The notes beneath the pieces were generated by a model that was given only the letters and a program-made list of their open reading frames with translations, did no database searches and was not told the origin of the DNA. Positions 8,904 through 15,322 of a stretch of 23,308 nt of DNA are shown here, piece after piece. Every line of letters starts with the position of its first letter. Within the stretch, counting starts at the first letter, position 1. Position numbers and translations under genes: made by a program. Source of the DNA: a virus; the IMG/VR virus record IMGVR_UViG_3300000117_000264, positions 1-23,308 of that record; one strand, 5' to 3'.

Positions 8904-10382
8904 TTAGTATCCTGTGTATTGGTCTTTATCGGAAAAATCGTCATCCCAGGAATCTGTCATACCTGGGTCTGGGGGCGTCTGGAGATAGTCTAGACCACTC
9001 ATACATAGATACCGTAAAGCATCTAGTCCGTGGTCATTCTTTTTCATTATTCTACCTTTCTCATCCCTACGATACACCCTGTACTCTGATAATAATTCGG
9101 TACAAGAAGTAAAAATCTTTAATTGTTGGGCTTCAAACATTTGACCCACTCTTAAAATACCGGCTTCAGTTGTATTTTTAGCTTTTTCTAAGAGTAATCC
9201 CTCTTCTGCATATAAGTCATATAAAGCTCTACCATCAACTTGATTAGCTCCCGCAGAAGCCGGGTCAATTGCTCCAATGATCCAGTCCCCTCTAGATTTA
9301 ATGGCACTGGCATGGATGGCTGGGTGCGCCTCTCCCGCAAAGTGCTCGGAATAAATGTATAAAGTTCTAGTATCGGGGTCCATTGCCCCCCAGACTGCGG
9401 CCGTCATATTCCAGCCAACATCTAGTCCATAAGCTTTAGGCCACCAAGGGGGTATCTCAAATGGGGATTCAGTTACTAGATCTTCAGCATATGGATATAT
9501 AGCTCCGCTACCTAAAGAAGGGATACCTCTGCTTCGGGCATCTCTTTCGTGCTTACTATACGATGCTAATATAGCCTCTTTCTGTTCCTCGTTGAGATGA
9601 GGCACTTCATCCCAGCTCACTTGTGCCACAAACTTATACGGGTCCTTAGGTGACACCCCTCCTGAAGGAAACTTTCCCTCTGGAAGAAACTCCAATACTA
9701 CATCAGATAATCCGAATAAAGGAGTAAAGGTACAATAAATCATACCTGGGTCATATTTATCCATGGTACGAGTGAGACACTCGCTATAAATACTGGCTTC
9801 CCTAGGCTCTTCGTCCAGCCAAATAACTTGTTTCTTAGTCCCCTGGAAAGCATCCCTACCTTGCTCATAGGATTTAAAATCTAATTTAGAGTAACCGCCA
9901 GAGATGTGTTTAACATATATAGTCTCTAAGGCGTTAGTCACTCCAGCTTTTCTTATTAATCTATTTAAATCTAATAATTCTTTAGGTATTAAACCGCTTC
10001 CCGGGTCGTATAAGTCTCCGACCAATTCAAATTGCAGTATATTTTTAGTTGATTCGTTATTAACCGAAGCTGCCCAGGCTTGTATGGGCCTGTGGAACCG
10101 TCTTCCTTCCCACCAATCTGGGTACTTACCGGTTAAGTGGCAGGTCATCTCATACCCGCCCATTAACGTCTTACCTGTCCTATTTGCGGCGATAATAGCC
10201 CGTTGACTATATTGTCCGCTCTTATTCATAAATGTTACATGTTTTGGATAGAGTTCTCGTCTAAACGGGCCGGTATCAGGAAATAGCGCCGCCATCTTAT
10301 TATATCGAAGATATTCTTCTTTAGCTTCAAGGGCCTCAAGAAGTTCAAGTTTCGCCTTATCCTGCACCTCGGTGCTACTCAT
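8904..10382 (-). CDS. terL: Terminase large subunit (packaging ATPase-nuclease)
   Basis: 492 residues. The N-terminal ATPase has a Walker A motif AANRTGKT (residues 65-72, Lys71) and a Walker B motif VIWLDEE (186-192, Asp190/Glu191). The C-terminal RNase H-like nuclease shows acidic residues in the expected order: Asp321 (YGLDVGW), Asp373 (GAIDPAS) and Asp450/Asp454 (KNDHGLDALRY). It cuts concatemeric phage DNA and pumps it through the portal into the procapsid. It overlaps the TerS gene by 8 bases and is followed at once by the portal gene, the standard packaging order. The headful or cos mechanism cannot be decided here. Confidence 0.93.
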   Translation of the reverse strand: MSSTEVQDKAKLELLEALEAKEEYLRYNKMAALFPDTGPFRRELYPKHVTFMNKSGQYSQRAIIAANRTGKTLMGGYEMTCHLTGKYPDWWEGRRFHRPIQAWAASVNNESTKNILQFELVGDLYDPGSGLIPKELLDLNRLIRKAGVTNALETIYVKHISGGYSKLDFKSYEQGRDAFQGTKKQVIWLDEEPREASIYSECLTRTMDKYDPGMIYCTFTPLFGLSDVVLEFLPEGKFPSGGVSPKDPYKFVAQVSWDEVPHLNEEQKEAILASYSKHERDARSRGIPSLGSGAIYPYAEDLVTESPFEIPPWWPKAYGLDVGWNMTAAVWGAMDPDTRTLYIYSEHFAGEAHPAIHASAIKSRGDWIIGAIDPASAGANQVDGRALYDLYAEEGLLLEKAKNTTEAGILRVGQMFEAQQLKIFTSCTELLSEYRVYRRDEKGRIMKKNDHGLDALRYLCMSGLDYLQTPPDPGMTDSWDDDFSDKDQYTGY

Positions 10383-10851
10383 GCTCTACAGAAGCCTCGT
10401 CCGGATCGTAGTTTAAAGCCTTTAATTTAGCTTTGGCCTCTTCTAACTTTCTATCTAAATCTTCTGGGTCTATCGCTACTTGGTTGATACTTCCAATGTT
10501 AATTTCAGTATTACTACCCGTGCCTCTTTTATAATCTTGCGGGAATTTATTATTCATTATCATAGCCATACTAGTAGCATTAAAGCCTTTTGTGAGGCCT
10601 AACGACCCGCGTAGGAGCTGGTCCTCATAAAAAGCCTTAGATATAAGTTGTGCCTCCTTATAGGCCTCAGCAAACTCTGGTATTTCCCTCACCCACCGAA
10701 AGAACGTATCTTCGGAGGCTATACCGATGGCTACACACATACCCGCTACATGGGCGCCCTTACCAGCAGCCTCGATGATTTTTTTACATGCATCAGGGGT
10801 ATATTTAGTCTTAGGACCCCGTTTTTTGGGAATATACTCCTCTTTGGCCAT
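10375..10851 (-). CDS. terS: Terminase small subunit
   Basis: 158 residues. A basic N-terminus (KKRGPKTKYTPDACKKI) leads into a helix-turn-helix-like region (ICVAIGIASEDTFFRWVREIPEFAEAY; HTH around 38-60) and then a helical oligomerisation-type region and an acidic tail. This pattern is typical of small terminases that bind the pac or cos site and load the large subunit. It lies directly upstream of TerL. The start codon shares its A with the stop of the preceding gene (TAATG). Confidence 0.8.
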   Translation of the reverse strand: MAKEEYIPKKRGPKTKYTPDACKKIIEAAGKGAHVAGMCVAIGIASEDTFFRWVREIPEFAEAYKEAQLISKAFYEDQLLRGSLGLTKGFNATSMAMIMNNKFPQDYKRGTGSNTEINIGSINQVAIDPEDLDRKLEEAKAKLKALNYDPDEASVEHE

Positions 10852-11528
10852 TAATCTGCCCTAGGATAAACTATATACACTTGCAATTCAGCAGTATTAG
10901 TATAGGAATTCGATACTACTCTCATAGCTCTAGCTCCAGGGGCGGCTAGGTCATCTAATAAGTCAGCTGTTTTTGCACCGAAGTTCCCGTCATTTACCCA
11001 TGCCAAATCTTCTTGGTCGTCGAAATTAAAGGGAGCAGCACTAGCCTTATCATATAGATTTTGTAATGTTACTTGGATATCATAATCTATGGTACCAGTA
11101 ACGTCCACTTGTATAGTCGGCGCTGAATCATTTAAATGGTCTAATGGGATTGTTTTACTCGCAAACTCATCCACTATACCCATATCTACCGTACCACAAG
11201 CAACTGGACTTGCAATGGCCACACTAGTCACTGTTTTAAAATATTTAGTACTCTCGACGGTGGCCCCACTACCTGGTCCGGTAATTGCTTCACTTTGGGC
11301 CCTACCATCCGCATCTGTCCCTGTGACAGTGAAGGTGGCACTAGATTGGTCCGTCGTAGCAGTATCAATAATATCCAACCTATGGGCAAATCCATCGGCT
11401 GATGTATAACTGCCTGCTGAGGTTAACGCCCCATCTAAAGTTAATGTAGCTCCTGCACTAGAATTATTATCAGCGAGTCCATCTGGATCTGCGTTATCTA
11501 CATCAAAATCATATCTCTTTGGCCGCAT
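10851..11528 (-). CDS. Conserved virion-like beta-rich protein
   Basis: 225 residues rich in Thr, Ser, Ala, Asp and Gly, without Cys pairs or catalytic motifs. It has stretches typical of a recurrent phage protein family (FDVDNADPDGLADN; TFTVTGTDADGRAQSEAITG; KYFKTVTSVAI). The alternating beta-strand pattern suggests a virion component such as a decoration or neck protein. It is unusual in lying upstream of the terminase genes, between lysis and packaging. A good AGAGGA site precedes the ATG, and the start overlaps the 116-residue gene by 20 bases. Confidence 0.45.
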   Translation of the reverse strand: MRPKRYDFDVDNADPDGLADNNSSAGATLTLDGALTSAGSYTSADGFAHRLDIIDTATTDQSSATFTVTGTDADGRAQSEAITGPGSGATVESTKYFKTVTSVAIASPVACGTVDMGIVDEFASKTIPLDHLNDSAPTIQVDVTGTIDYDIQVTLQNLYDKASAAPFNFDDQEDLAWVNDGNFGAKTADLLDDLAAPGARAMRVVSNSYTNTAELQVYIVYPRAD

Positions 11529-11859
11529 TTAATTGTCCTCTTAAATTGTCGCTTAGTGATGCCCTACCTAATAAAGCACTTAAAATAATATTAGGCTCAC
11601 CTAATAAATGGAAATGGCATGCATATTTATGCTCCCAGGTTCTCCAGTTACTTCCCCGGGGATGATCCCCTTGATGAAATCGCTCAGGGTCATGGAGATA
11701 GGGATTTTCTAAAAATTCTTTAAATTTGGTTATAAACCTTTGTTGGACACTACCAGGTAATCCGGGCTCTACTGAGTTAATATACACAGTAACAAATCCA
11801 TCGCCTACTTCTATTGCGTCTATTAATTCAGATTTATCGGTAAATCTAACTCTCTCCAT
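11509..11859 (-). CDS. Hypothetical protein, 116 residues
   Basis: No family recognised. It begins MERVRFTDKSELIDAIEVGDG, has a mixed alpha/beta pattern and a central segment rich in His, Trp and Arg (HDPERFHQGDHPRGSNWRT, then HKYACHFHLLGE) that could bind metal or nucleic acid. Its ATG shares an A with the stop codon of the small membrane gene upstream, so it is translationally coupled to the lysis cluster. It may be an accessory lysis or packaging protein; this is only positional. Confidence 0.45.
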   Translation of the reverse strand: MERVRFTDKSELIDAIEVGDGFVTVYINSVEPGLPGSVQQRFITKFKEFLENPYLHDPERFHQGDHPRGSNWRTWEHKYACHFHLLGEPNIILSALLGRASLSDNLRGQLNAAKEI

Positions 11860-12011
11860 TAATATAAAATCATCCTAGACACGCCTACTATTAATCTGAT
11901 TATTGCTCTCACAATTTCAAATCTAGATATGAATAAAATTGCTAATATTATCGACGCCCCAAAAAATGTTATATAAAGTTCTAACTGCCAACCGTGTAAA
12001 TATAGATCCAC
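11859..12011 (-). CDS. 50-residue single-span membrane protein with GTG start
   Basis: A short frame starting GTG at 12011, whose G is shared with the TAG stop of the gene before it, and ending TAA at 11861-11859, whose last A starts the next ATG. The product begins MDLYLHGWQLELYITFFG, has one strong hydrophobic span (about residues 13-29) and a second amphipathic stretch rich in Ile and Val. The tight stop/start overlaps on both sides support it as a real gene in the holin cluster. It could assist membrane disruption or be a spanin-like or antiholin-like partner; the sequence does not decide. Confidence 0.55.
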   Translation of the reverse strand: MDLYLHGWQLELYITFFGASIILAILFISRFEIVRAIIRLIVGVSRMILY

Positions 12012-12253
12012 TATTTTTCCATTAATCTATCGAGTATCCTATCTAGTTTATTTTCTATATTTTGGATATCGGCATGGATGTCATCTATTACCGACTCATG
12101 TACAGCAGTGTGTTTGTCTAGTTTGTTTACCTTATCTTCTAATTTCTCTACCCGGGCAACCAGTCTTTTCGCTACCCAAATAAAAATCCCTATGGCGGGG
12201 ACGACTAATAACTCTAAAACATACTTTAAAACCATTGCCGCGCCCAATTCCAT
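12011..12253 (-). CDS. Small membrane protein with C-terminal coiled coil (lysis cluster)
   Basis: 80 residues: one N-terminal hydrophobic span (about 9-28, KYVLELLVVPAIGIFIWVA) followed by a basic patch and a long heptad-type coiled coil (RVEKLEDKVNKLDKH, then IQNIENKLDRILDRL). It sits 2 bases after the holin stop. A short anchor plus coiled coil next to a holin could be an inner-membrane spanin or a holin partner. However, no lipoprotein partner gene with a lipobox was seen, and the coil is shorter than in most spanins. Function uncertain. Confidence 0.55.
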   Translation of the reverse strand: MELGAAMVLKYVLELLVVPAIGIFIWVAKRLVARVEKLEDKVNKLDKHTAVHESVIDDIHADIQNIENKLDRILDRLMEK

Positions 12254-12255
12254 AT

Positions 12256-12741
12256 TTATTCCTTAGCTTTTTTGAGGGCCTGGTTGTGTTTATCTACATC
12301 TTTTTGAGCTAAATTACCATATAAGTCTCTTAAGGTATCAAAATACCTCTTATTATCAAACTTTGTTTGTGCGATTTTTTCGCCTGACCTGCCTACTACA
12401 TATCCCCCTACACCAATACTTAAGAGGGTCCACATCTCAGATGGCACTGCCAAACTGATTACGGGGACACCAAATGATTGTAAGTATGGGACCAAAATAT
12501 AATTATTTACTATGATTGCGATAAATGTGAACATGAGGGACGGGCGCCAGTTGCGCTGCATCCAGCTCTTCCCAGTAGCTTCAGCCTTTATTATCTCGCC
12601 TTTGGCTTTGTACTCTTCAGCTTGGGCCTTATACATAACTTCCATAAGCTCAGCTTTAGCCTTAGCTTGCTTAACTTTATCAGGGAAGAGTTTTTCTACC
12701 AATTTAGTAATTACTGGTAGTAGCATAGAGATTGTTGACAT
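12256..12741 (-). CDS. Holin of the 3TM superfamily
   Basis: 161 residues. An N-terminal amphipathic and Lys/Ala/Glu-rich helix (about 20-56) leads into SWMQRNWRPSLMFTFIAII and VNNYILVPYLQSFG (membrane spans about 68-90), then SEMWTLLSIGVGGYVVGRSG (about 101-120). The WxxRNWRP motif, NN after the first span and GGYxxGRSxEK are hallmarks, as I recall them, of the 3TM holin family of phages and gene transfer agents. It would make holes in the inner membrane to release the lysozyme at the end of infection. The ribosome binding site is weak (CGGAAAAAA), and a structured leader precedes it, so translation may be controlled. Confidence 0.75.
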   Translation of the reverse strand: MSTISMLLPVITKLVEKLFPDKVKQAKAKAELMEVMYKAQAEEYKAKGEIIKAEATGKSWMQRNWRPSLMFTFIAIIVNNYILVPYLQSFGVPVISLAVPSEMWTLLSIGVGGYVVGRSGEKIAQTKFDNKRYFDTLRDLYGNLAQKDVDKHNQALKKAKE

Positions 12742-12964
12742 TTTTTTCCGTACATAGAAAGAGACGCAAGAATAAACTAGGACAGTTTACTGCGTCTCTA
12801 TTAAGATAAAAGCCCTGCCTCCAACTGGAGGCCACCCCATTTCAGGGGTCAAGTACTATAAAGGTGGGCTACTTCTTTTATAGAATTCAGCACTCATTAA
12901 TGATGATCCAAAGGCCTTTGGCCGTCAATCCTCGTTGAGCTTCTTCGAGAGGCACGGTGAGTTT
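12742..12964 (-). ncRNA. Structured RNA: long leader of the late operon or separate small RNA
   Basis: Downstream of a strong minus-strand promoter, 220 bases without a gene contain a series of hairpins: CCAAA-GGCC-TTTGG (12908-12921); CTATAAA/TTTATAG (12856-12862 with 12877-12883), interleaved with a competing AAGTA/TACTT pairing; ACCCC/GGGGT (12834-12849); GCCTCC-AGTT-GGAGGC (12817-12832) followed by GGGCTTTT; and a long two-part hairpin at 12761-12798. The GC stem plus TTTT may end an RNA of about 160 nt. Alternatively the whole region is a regulated 5' leader for holin and terminase. It resembles no riboswitch class that I can recognise. Confidence 0.55.
12761..12798 (-). terminator. Two-part hairpin just before the holin gene, possible attenuator
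   Basis: An outer stem GAGACGCA (12761-12768) pairs with TGCGTCTC (12791-12798), and an inner stem TAAACT (12773-12778) pairs with AGTTTA (12784-12789). Read on the minus strand, it is followed by TTTCTATG, a short U-rich stretch. It ends 20 bases before the holin start and could end transcription or shield the weak ribosome binding site. Confidence 0.45.
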
Positions 12965-12970
12965 TAAAGA

Positions 12971-12999
12971 AGTATACCAGATTTACGTGCTCATGTCAA
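12971..12999 (-). promoter_or_regulatory. Sigma-70 promoter for RNA locus / late operon
   Basis: On the minus strand: TTGACA (12999-12994), 17-bp spacer, TATACT (12976-12971), with an extended -10 TGG directly before it. The sequence just after the -35 box reads TTGACATGAG, shared with the promoters at 16199-16227 and 21143-21172. The predicted start is near 12964. It overlaps the 3' end of the 82-residue gene. Confidence 0.75.
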
Positions 13000-13239
13000 G
13001 GGCCTTACCTCTACCACAGAGATACGCCTATCGGCCGCCTTTACGGCCTCTATGGCTGTTACAATGGCCTCTTCCATAGTATCGGCCACTCTAAAGAAGT
13101 CAATGTAAATAGTACCTTTACTATAATGCACCAGTGCATCTTTACATGATTTATACAGGATATCTTCTATCCGGCGGGTATCCGGCGACACTCCTTCGCC
13201 TAATACTAAGGTAAATTCTCTGATATTATCAGGATTCAT
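12991..13239 (-). CDS. Small protein, paralogue of the 95-residue protein at 14470-14757
   Basis: 82 residues. Pattern: REFTLVLGEG, a helix DTRRIEDILYKSCKDA, a strand GTIYIDFFRVAD, a helix MEEAIVTAIEAVKAA and a final strand ISVVEVRP. The same order (FTLV, helix, LHLDF, AIESAIKDI, VTNVEF) is found in the gene at 14470-14757, so the two look like diverged copies. Similar small alpha/beta proteins occur in bacteria and phages without a known function, possibly as antitoxin-like or regulatory proteins. A perfect inverted repeat lies just upstream of its AAGGAAA ribosome binding site. Confidence 0.55.
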   Translation of the reverse strand: MNPDNIREFTLVLGEGVSPDTRRIEDILYKSCKDALVHYSKGTIYIDFFRVADTMEEAIVTAIEAVKAADRRISVVEVRPLT

Positions 13240-13255
13240 ATGATTTCCTTATAAT
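13226..13255 (+). promoter_or_regulatory. Candidate plus-strand promoter for the large RNA
   Basis: TTATCA (13226-13231), 18-bp spacer, perfect TATAAT (13250-13255). The -35 box matches consensus at 4 of 6 positions. It would start transcription near 13262, at the beginning of the highly structured region. It overlaps the start of a minus-strand gene, and the -10 lies in a perfect 9-bp inverted repeat (TTATAATAA, 13249-13257, with TTATTATAA, 13264-13272) that could be an operator. Confidence 0.4.
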
Positions 13256-13257
13256 AA

Positions 13258-13830
13258 TGGGGGTTATTATAACAGGGAGAGGGAGCACTTTAAAGTGCGA
13301 ACCTCCTAGGAGAGGAGAGTGAGCATAAGCTACCCGGCCGGAGGCCGGTGTGGCATAAGGTTTTGTAAGGACTTCCTAAGGTAAAATTTTATATTTTACA
13401 AGGACTTACGTATATATAGAATAAGAGGGTAGGAGTCCCTTTTGGAACGTTTACGTTTCTTTTGCCTACCCCCATTCTATAGTATCTAGGGGTGTATCCC
13501 CGTGGTATAGTATCTATACCCGTAGCGCTGCAAGAAATGGGACATGTATTGCGTTAGAGTGCTGCGAGGGGAGACGTATCCCCGCTAGTTCTCGGATATA
13601 ATGGGCGAGTGATGCCCATTCACTCATACCCTAAGGGGGTAATCGTTCATGTGTTGTAGGCACATGCCCCCCCCTTAATTCCTCTCCGAGTCATTGGCAT
13701 GTGGGTTATTTATTCCTAAAGGAGGCGTACTCATTGAGTACTTAGAGACATAAGAGATGCTAGGCTAACGCCTTCGCTTTTTATGGACTACGATAAATCT
13801 CTTCGTTTGAGCTACGAGATTTCGTAAGTT
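13258..13830 (+). ncRNA. Large, highly structured non-coding RNA (about 570 nt)
   Basis: No credible gene lies in 13240-13846. Instead about 15 hairpins follow one another: GCACT/AGTGC (13285-13298); GCTAC-CCGGCC/GGCCGG-t-GTGGC (13329-13354); GTAAAAT/ATTTTAC (13381-13399); TATAGAAT + GGGTAGG with CCTACCC + ATTCTATA (13415-13481) enclosing GGAACG/CGTTTC; GGGG/CCCC (13489-13501); GGTATAG/CTATACC (13504-13520); CGTAGCGC-TGCAA with TTGCG-GTGCTGCG (13521-13566); GGGGA/TCCCC (13568-13583); CTCGGA/TCCGAG (13591-13596 with 13685-13690) enclosing two more; GTACTCA/TGAGTAC; AAGAGAT/ATCTCTT. Five T-G pairs (in the 13329, 13444 and 13521 stems) work only on the plus strand. Size and style recall the ROOL and GOLLD phage RNAs, but membership is unproven. 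The ends are approximate. Confidence 0.65.
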
Positions 13831-13846
13831 ATTGATTTAATTAGAA

Positions 13847-14098
13847 TTATTTTCTAAATATGTAATGGCCCAGGAAGCCCTTGATAAGAGGCTTCCCGAG
13901 TCTACCTCTATACTTATTCTCTAGGACAGTCAGGATACATTCGCCTCGAGAGGACAAGAGAGCTGCTATACCTGACATAATACTAACCGCTACATAAATA
14001 GGGAGTATAAACGGCACTACTACAAAAGATATTATATTACATATAATTACTATCCAATGTACTAATATTATTCCAGCTAATTTAATTCTATCTACCAT
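13847..14098 (-). CDS. Small two-span membrane protein (DUF2784-like C-terminus)
   Basis: 83 residues. Two hydrophobic spans (about 6-30 and 30-48: IILVHWIVIICNIISFVVV and LPIYVAVSIMSGIAALL) precede a C-terminus ECILTVLENKYRGRLGKP followed by IKGFLGHYIF. This resembles the CPLTxLEN...GFIxHY signature of DUF2784 membrane proteins, whose function is unknown. It overlaps the preceding gene by 7 bases. It may be an early membrane modulator such as a superinfection-exclusion protein; that is a guess from size and topology. Confidence 0.5.
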   Translation of the reverse strand: MVDRIKLAGIILVHWIVIICNIISFVVVPFILPIYVAVSIMSGIAALLSSRGECILTVLENKYRGRLGKPLIKGFLGHYIFRK

Positions 14099-14340
14099 AC
14101 ACTAACACCATGTTTATTTAGCTCAAGAGAGCTACAATCACTGAACGTAACGACTAAGCCATGGTGGAGGGTAATCATATACTTCTCTCTTCCAGCATCT
14201 GAAGCTGAGATACTGTATTCACCTGCATATGTATCCTTAAGATACTCATATGCCTCTAACGAGTTCATCTCTAATAACTCTTCATCTAATACCTGTTCAG
14301 CTTGACTACCATTTCTAGTACTAAAATCATAATTATTCAT
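14092..14340 (-). CDS. Hypothetical protein, first gene after a strong promoter
   Basis: 82 residues, acidic at the N-terminus (EQVLDEELLEMNSLEAYEYL), with a C-terminal beta-rich half (KYMITLHHGLVVTFSDCSS). No family recognised. It has a strong ribosome binding site (TTAGGAGAT) and lies 26 bases from a near-consensus promoter whose -10 overlaps a perfect inverted repeat. It is therefore likely an early or regulated small protein. Confidence 0.5.
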   Translation of the reverse strand: MNNYDFSTRNGSQAEQVLDEELLEMNSLEAYEYLKDTYAGEYSISASDAGREKYMITLHHGLVVTFSDCSSLELNKHGVSVW

Positions 14341-14354
14341 ATCTATCTCCTAAT

Positions 14355-14394
14355 GTCTTATATTAAGTATAAGACATACATCCCCAAAAGTCAA
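14355..14394 (-). promoter_or_regulatory. Promoter with operator-like inverted repeat over the -10
   Basis: Minus strand: TTGACT (14394-14389), 17-bp spacer, TATACT (14371-14366). A perfect 8-bp inverted repeat, GTCTTATA (14355-14362) and TATAAGAC (14368-14375), covers the -10 box and start site. That is a typical layout for a repressor-binding operator. It drives 14340-14092 and the genes after it. Confidence 0.7.
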
Positions 14395-14469
14395 GTAATA
14401 TATCTAATTATTCCTCTTATCATCGTTAAGGTAAGACATAGTTTCCCTAAAAGAACTGTATCACCAACA

Positions 14470-14757
14470 CTAACCTTCAATTTTATTCTCCAACACATTA
14501 AATTCTACATTAGTCACTCGCAACCTAGGTATACCCTTAATACATACGTTATTAATATCTTTTATTGCGGACTCAATAGCTGGCCAGAATGCGGTAGATT
14601 CACGTTCAAAGTCAAGATGTAATACCGTATCTCTAAAGTCAAATGCTACATCATATAACCTATATGTATGAATAATGGTGGATATCATGTCATCTTCATC
14701 ATCGAAATCAAAGATGCCAACATCATTACATACTAATGTAAACTTATATTTATTCAT
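14470..14757 (-). CDS. Small protein, paralogue of the 82-residue protein at 12991-13239
   Basis: 95 residues: YKFTLVCNDVGIFDFDDEDD, a helix ISTIIHTYRLYDV, a strand TVLHLDFERES, a helix AIESAIKDINN and a strand LRVTNVEFNVLE. Order and spacing match the gene at 12991, with an extra acidic insert after FTLV. The gene overlaps the 80-residue gene upstream by 8 bases. Function unknown. Confidence 0.5.
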   Translation of the reverse strand: MNKYKFTLVCNDVGIFDFDDEDDMISTIIHTYRLYDVAFDFRDTVLHLDFERESTAFWPAIESAIKDINNVCIKGIPRLRVTNVEFNVLENKIEG

Positions 14758-14992
14758 TATCTTTTACGTATTTATCTATATATTCAGCTAATATGTCTTG
14801 CTCCGCGCTATTTAATTTACGATTTTCAGTCCATAACTTCCCCCAAAACCGCTTACCCTCTTGTACTAATATCTTCTCTCTACCTATTTGTGGATACCAA
14901 TGGCCACCCGCACACCCCATAACAACATTTTTAAGTGTTACCGGATAACCAAATCCCATGTATATATATTCATCCATTATCTTTTCTTGCAT
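14750..14992 (-). CDS. Hypothetical protein, 80 residues
   Basis: No family recognised. It contains an aromatic- and Gly-rich middle (GCAGGHWYPQIGREKILV, then GKRFWGKLWTENRK) and an acidic C-terminal helix. The start at 14992 has AAGG 9 bases upstream. An alternative ATG at 14973 would remove six residues. It overlaps the tiny membrane gene upstream by 16 bases. Confidence 0.45.
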   Translation of the reverse strand: MQEKIMDEYIYMGFGYPVTLKNVVMGCAGGHWYPQIGREKILVQEGKRFWGKLWTENRKLNSAEQDILAEYIDKYVKDNE

Positions 14993-15144
14993 CGTCTACC
15001 CTTACAATAAGTTCTTGGTTTAGGATTATGTGGTTTATACCAACTACTCGCATCCCAATTGCTGGGAGCTAAGAAGAGAATATATGCCAATATACCCCAT
15101 CCTAATAACGTTGTTAATATGAAAAATATCAATACTATAATCAT
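14977..15144 (-). CDS. 55-residue single-span membrane protein with basic tail
   Basis: A short frame from ATG at 15144, whose ATGA overlaps the stop of the gene before. The product starts MIIVLIFFILTTLLGWGILA, one membrane span of about 24 residues, then a Pro/Trp segment and a strongly basic tail (PKPRTYCKGRRCKKR). With an uncleaved N-terminal anchor, the basic tail would be expected in the cytoplasm. The overlaps on both sides support it as real. Function unknown. Confidence 0.5.
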   Translation of the reverse strand: MIIVLIFFILTTLLGWGILAYILFLAPSNWDASSWYKPHNPKPRTYCKGRRCKKR

Positions 15145-15272
15145 TTACACCACCTATCTAATAATTGATACAACTTACCACCTATCCAGCCTAGGAACAT
15201 AATAAATCCACATACAACCAGTAAAGAAAAGCATAAAGCTCCAGCTGCTGTCATTAATCCTAGTATATCCAC
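15141..15272 (-). CDS. 43-residue membrane protein with GTG start
   Basis: The frame starts GTG at 15272 with GGAG 7 bases upstream and ends TGA overlapping the next ATG (ATGA). The product is MDILGLMTAAGALCFSLLVV plus CGFIMFLGWIGG and a short polar tail, essentially one long membrane span. An internal ATG at 15254 would give 37 residues; the GTG was chosen for its better-placed ribosome binding site. Function unknown. Confidence 0.45.
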   Translation of the reverse strand: MDILGLMTAAGALCFSLLVVCGFIMFLGWIGGKLYQLLDRWCK

Positions 15273-15302
15273 CTTTTATCTCCATTAATGCTATAAATAA
15301 CT

Positions 15303-15322
15303 TATAATCCTAGTATACTAGG
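15303..15322. repeat. 14-bp perfect palindrome with GTATAC core after a TATAAT box
   Basis: CCTAGTATACTAGG (15309-15322) is a perfect palindrome. On the plus strand it follows TATAAT (15303-15308) such that GTATAC begins exactly 4 bases after the box, as at the three plus-strand mRNA promoters at 18587, 19534 and 21236. No -35 box matches here, so it may be a repressor site, a cryptic antisense promoter or simply a hairpin between two small genes. Confidence 0.35.

Noticed and set aside
12735-12764. Plus-strand promoter starting TTGACA near 12735
   Set aside because: The -35-like hexamer is part of the holin start region and no -10 box occurs at 16-18 bp.
12742-12990. Known riboswitch leader
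   Set aside because: Hairpins are present, but no conserved core of a class I can recognise (for example TPP, SAM, cobalamin, glycine) is visible.
13240-13846. tRNA genes in the structured region
   Set aside because: No cloverleaf with TTC-type T loop and CCA-like acceptor stem could be built; the hairpins do not have tRNA spacing.
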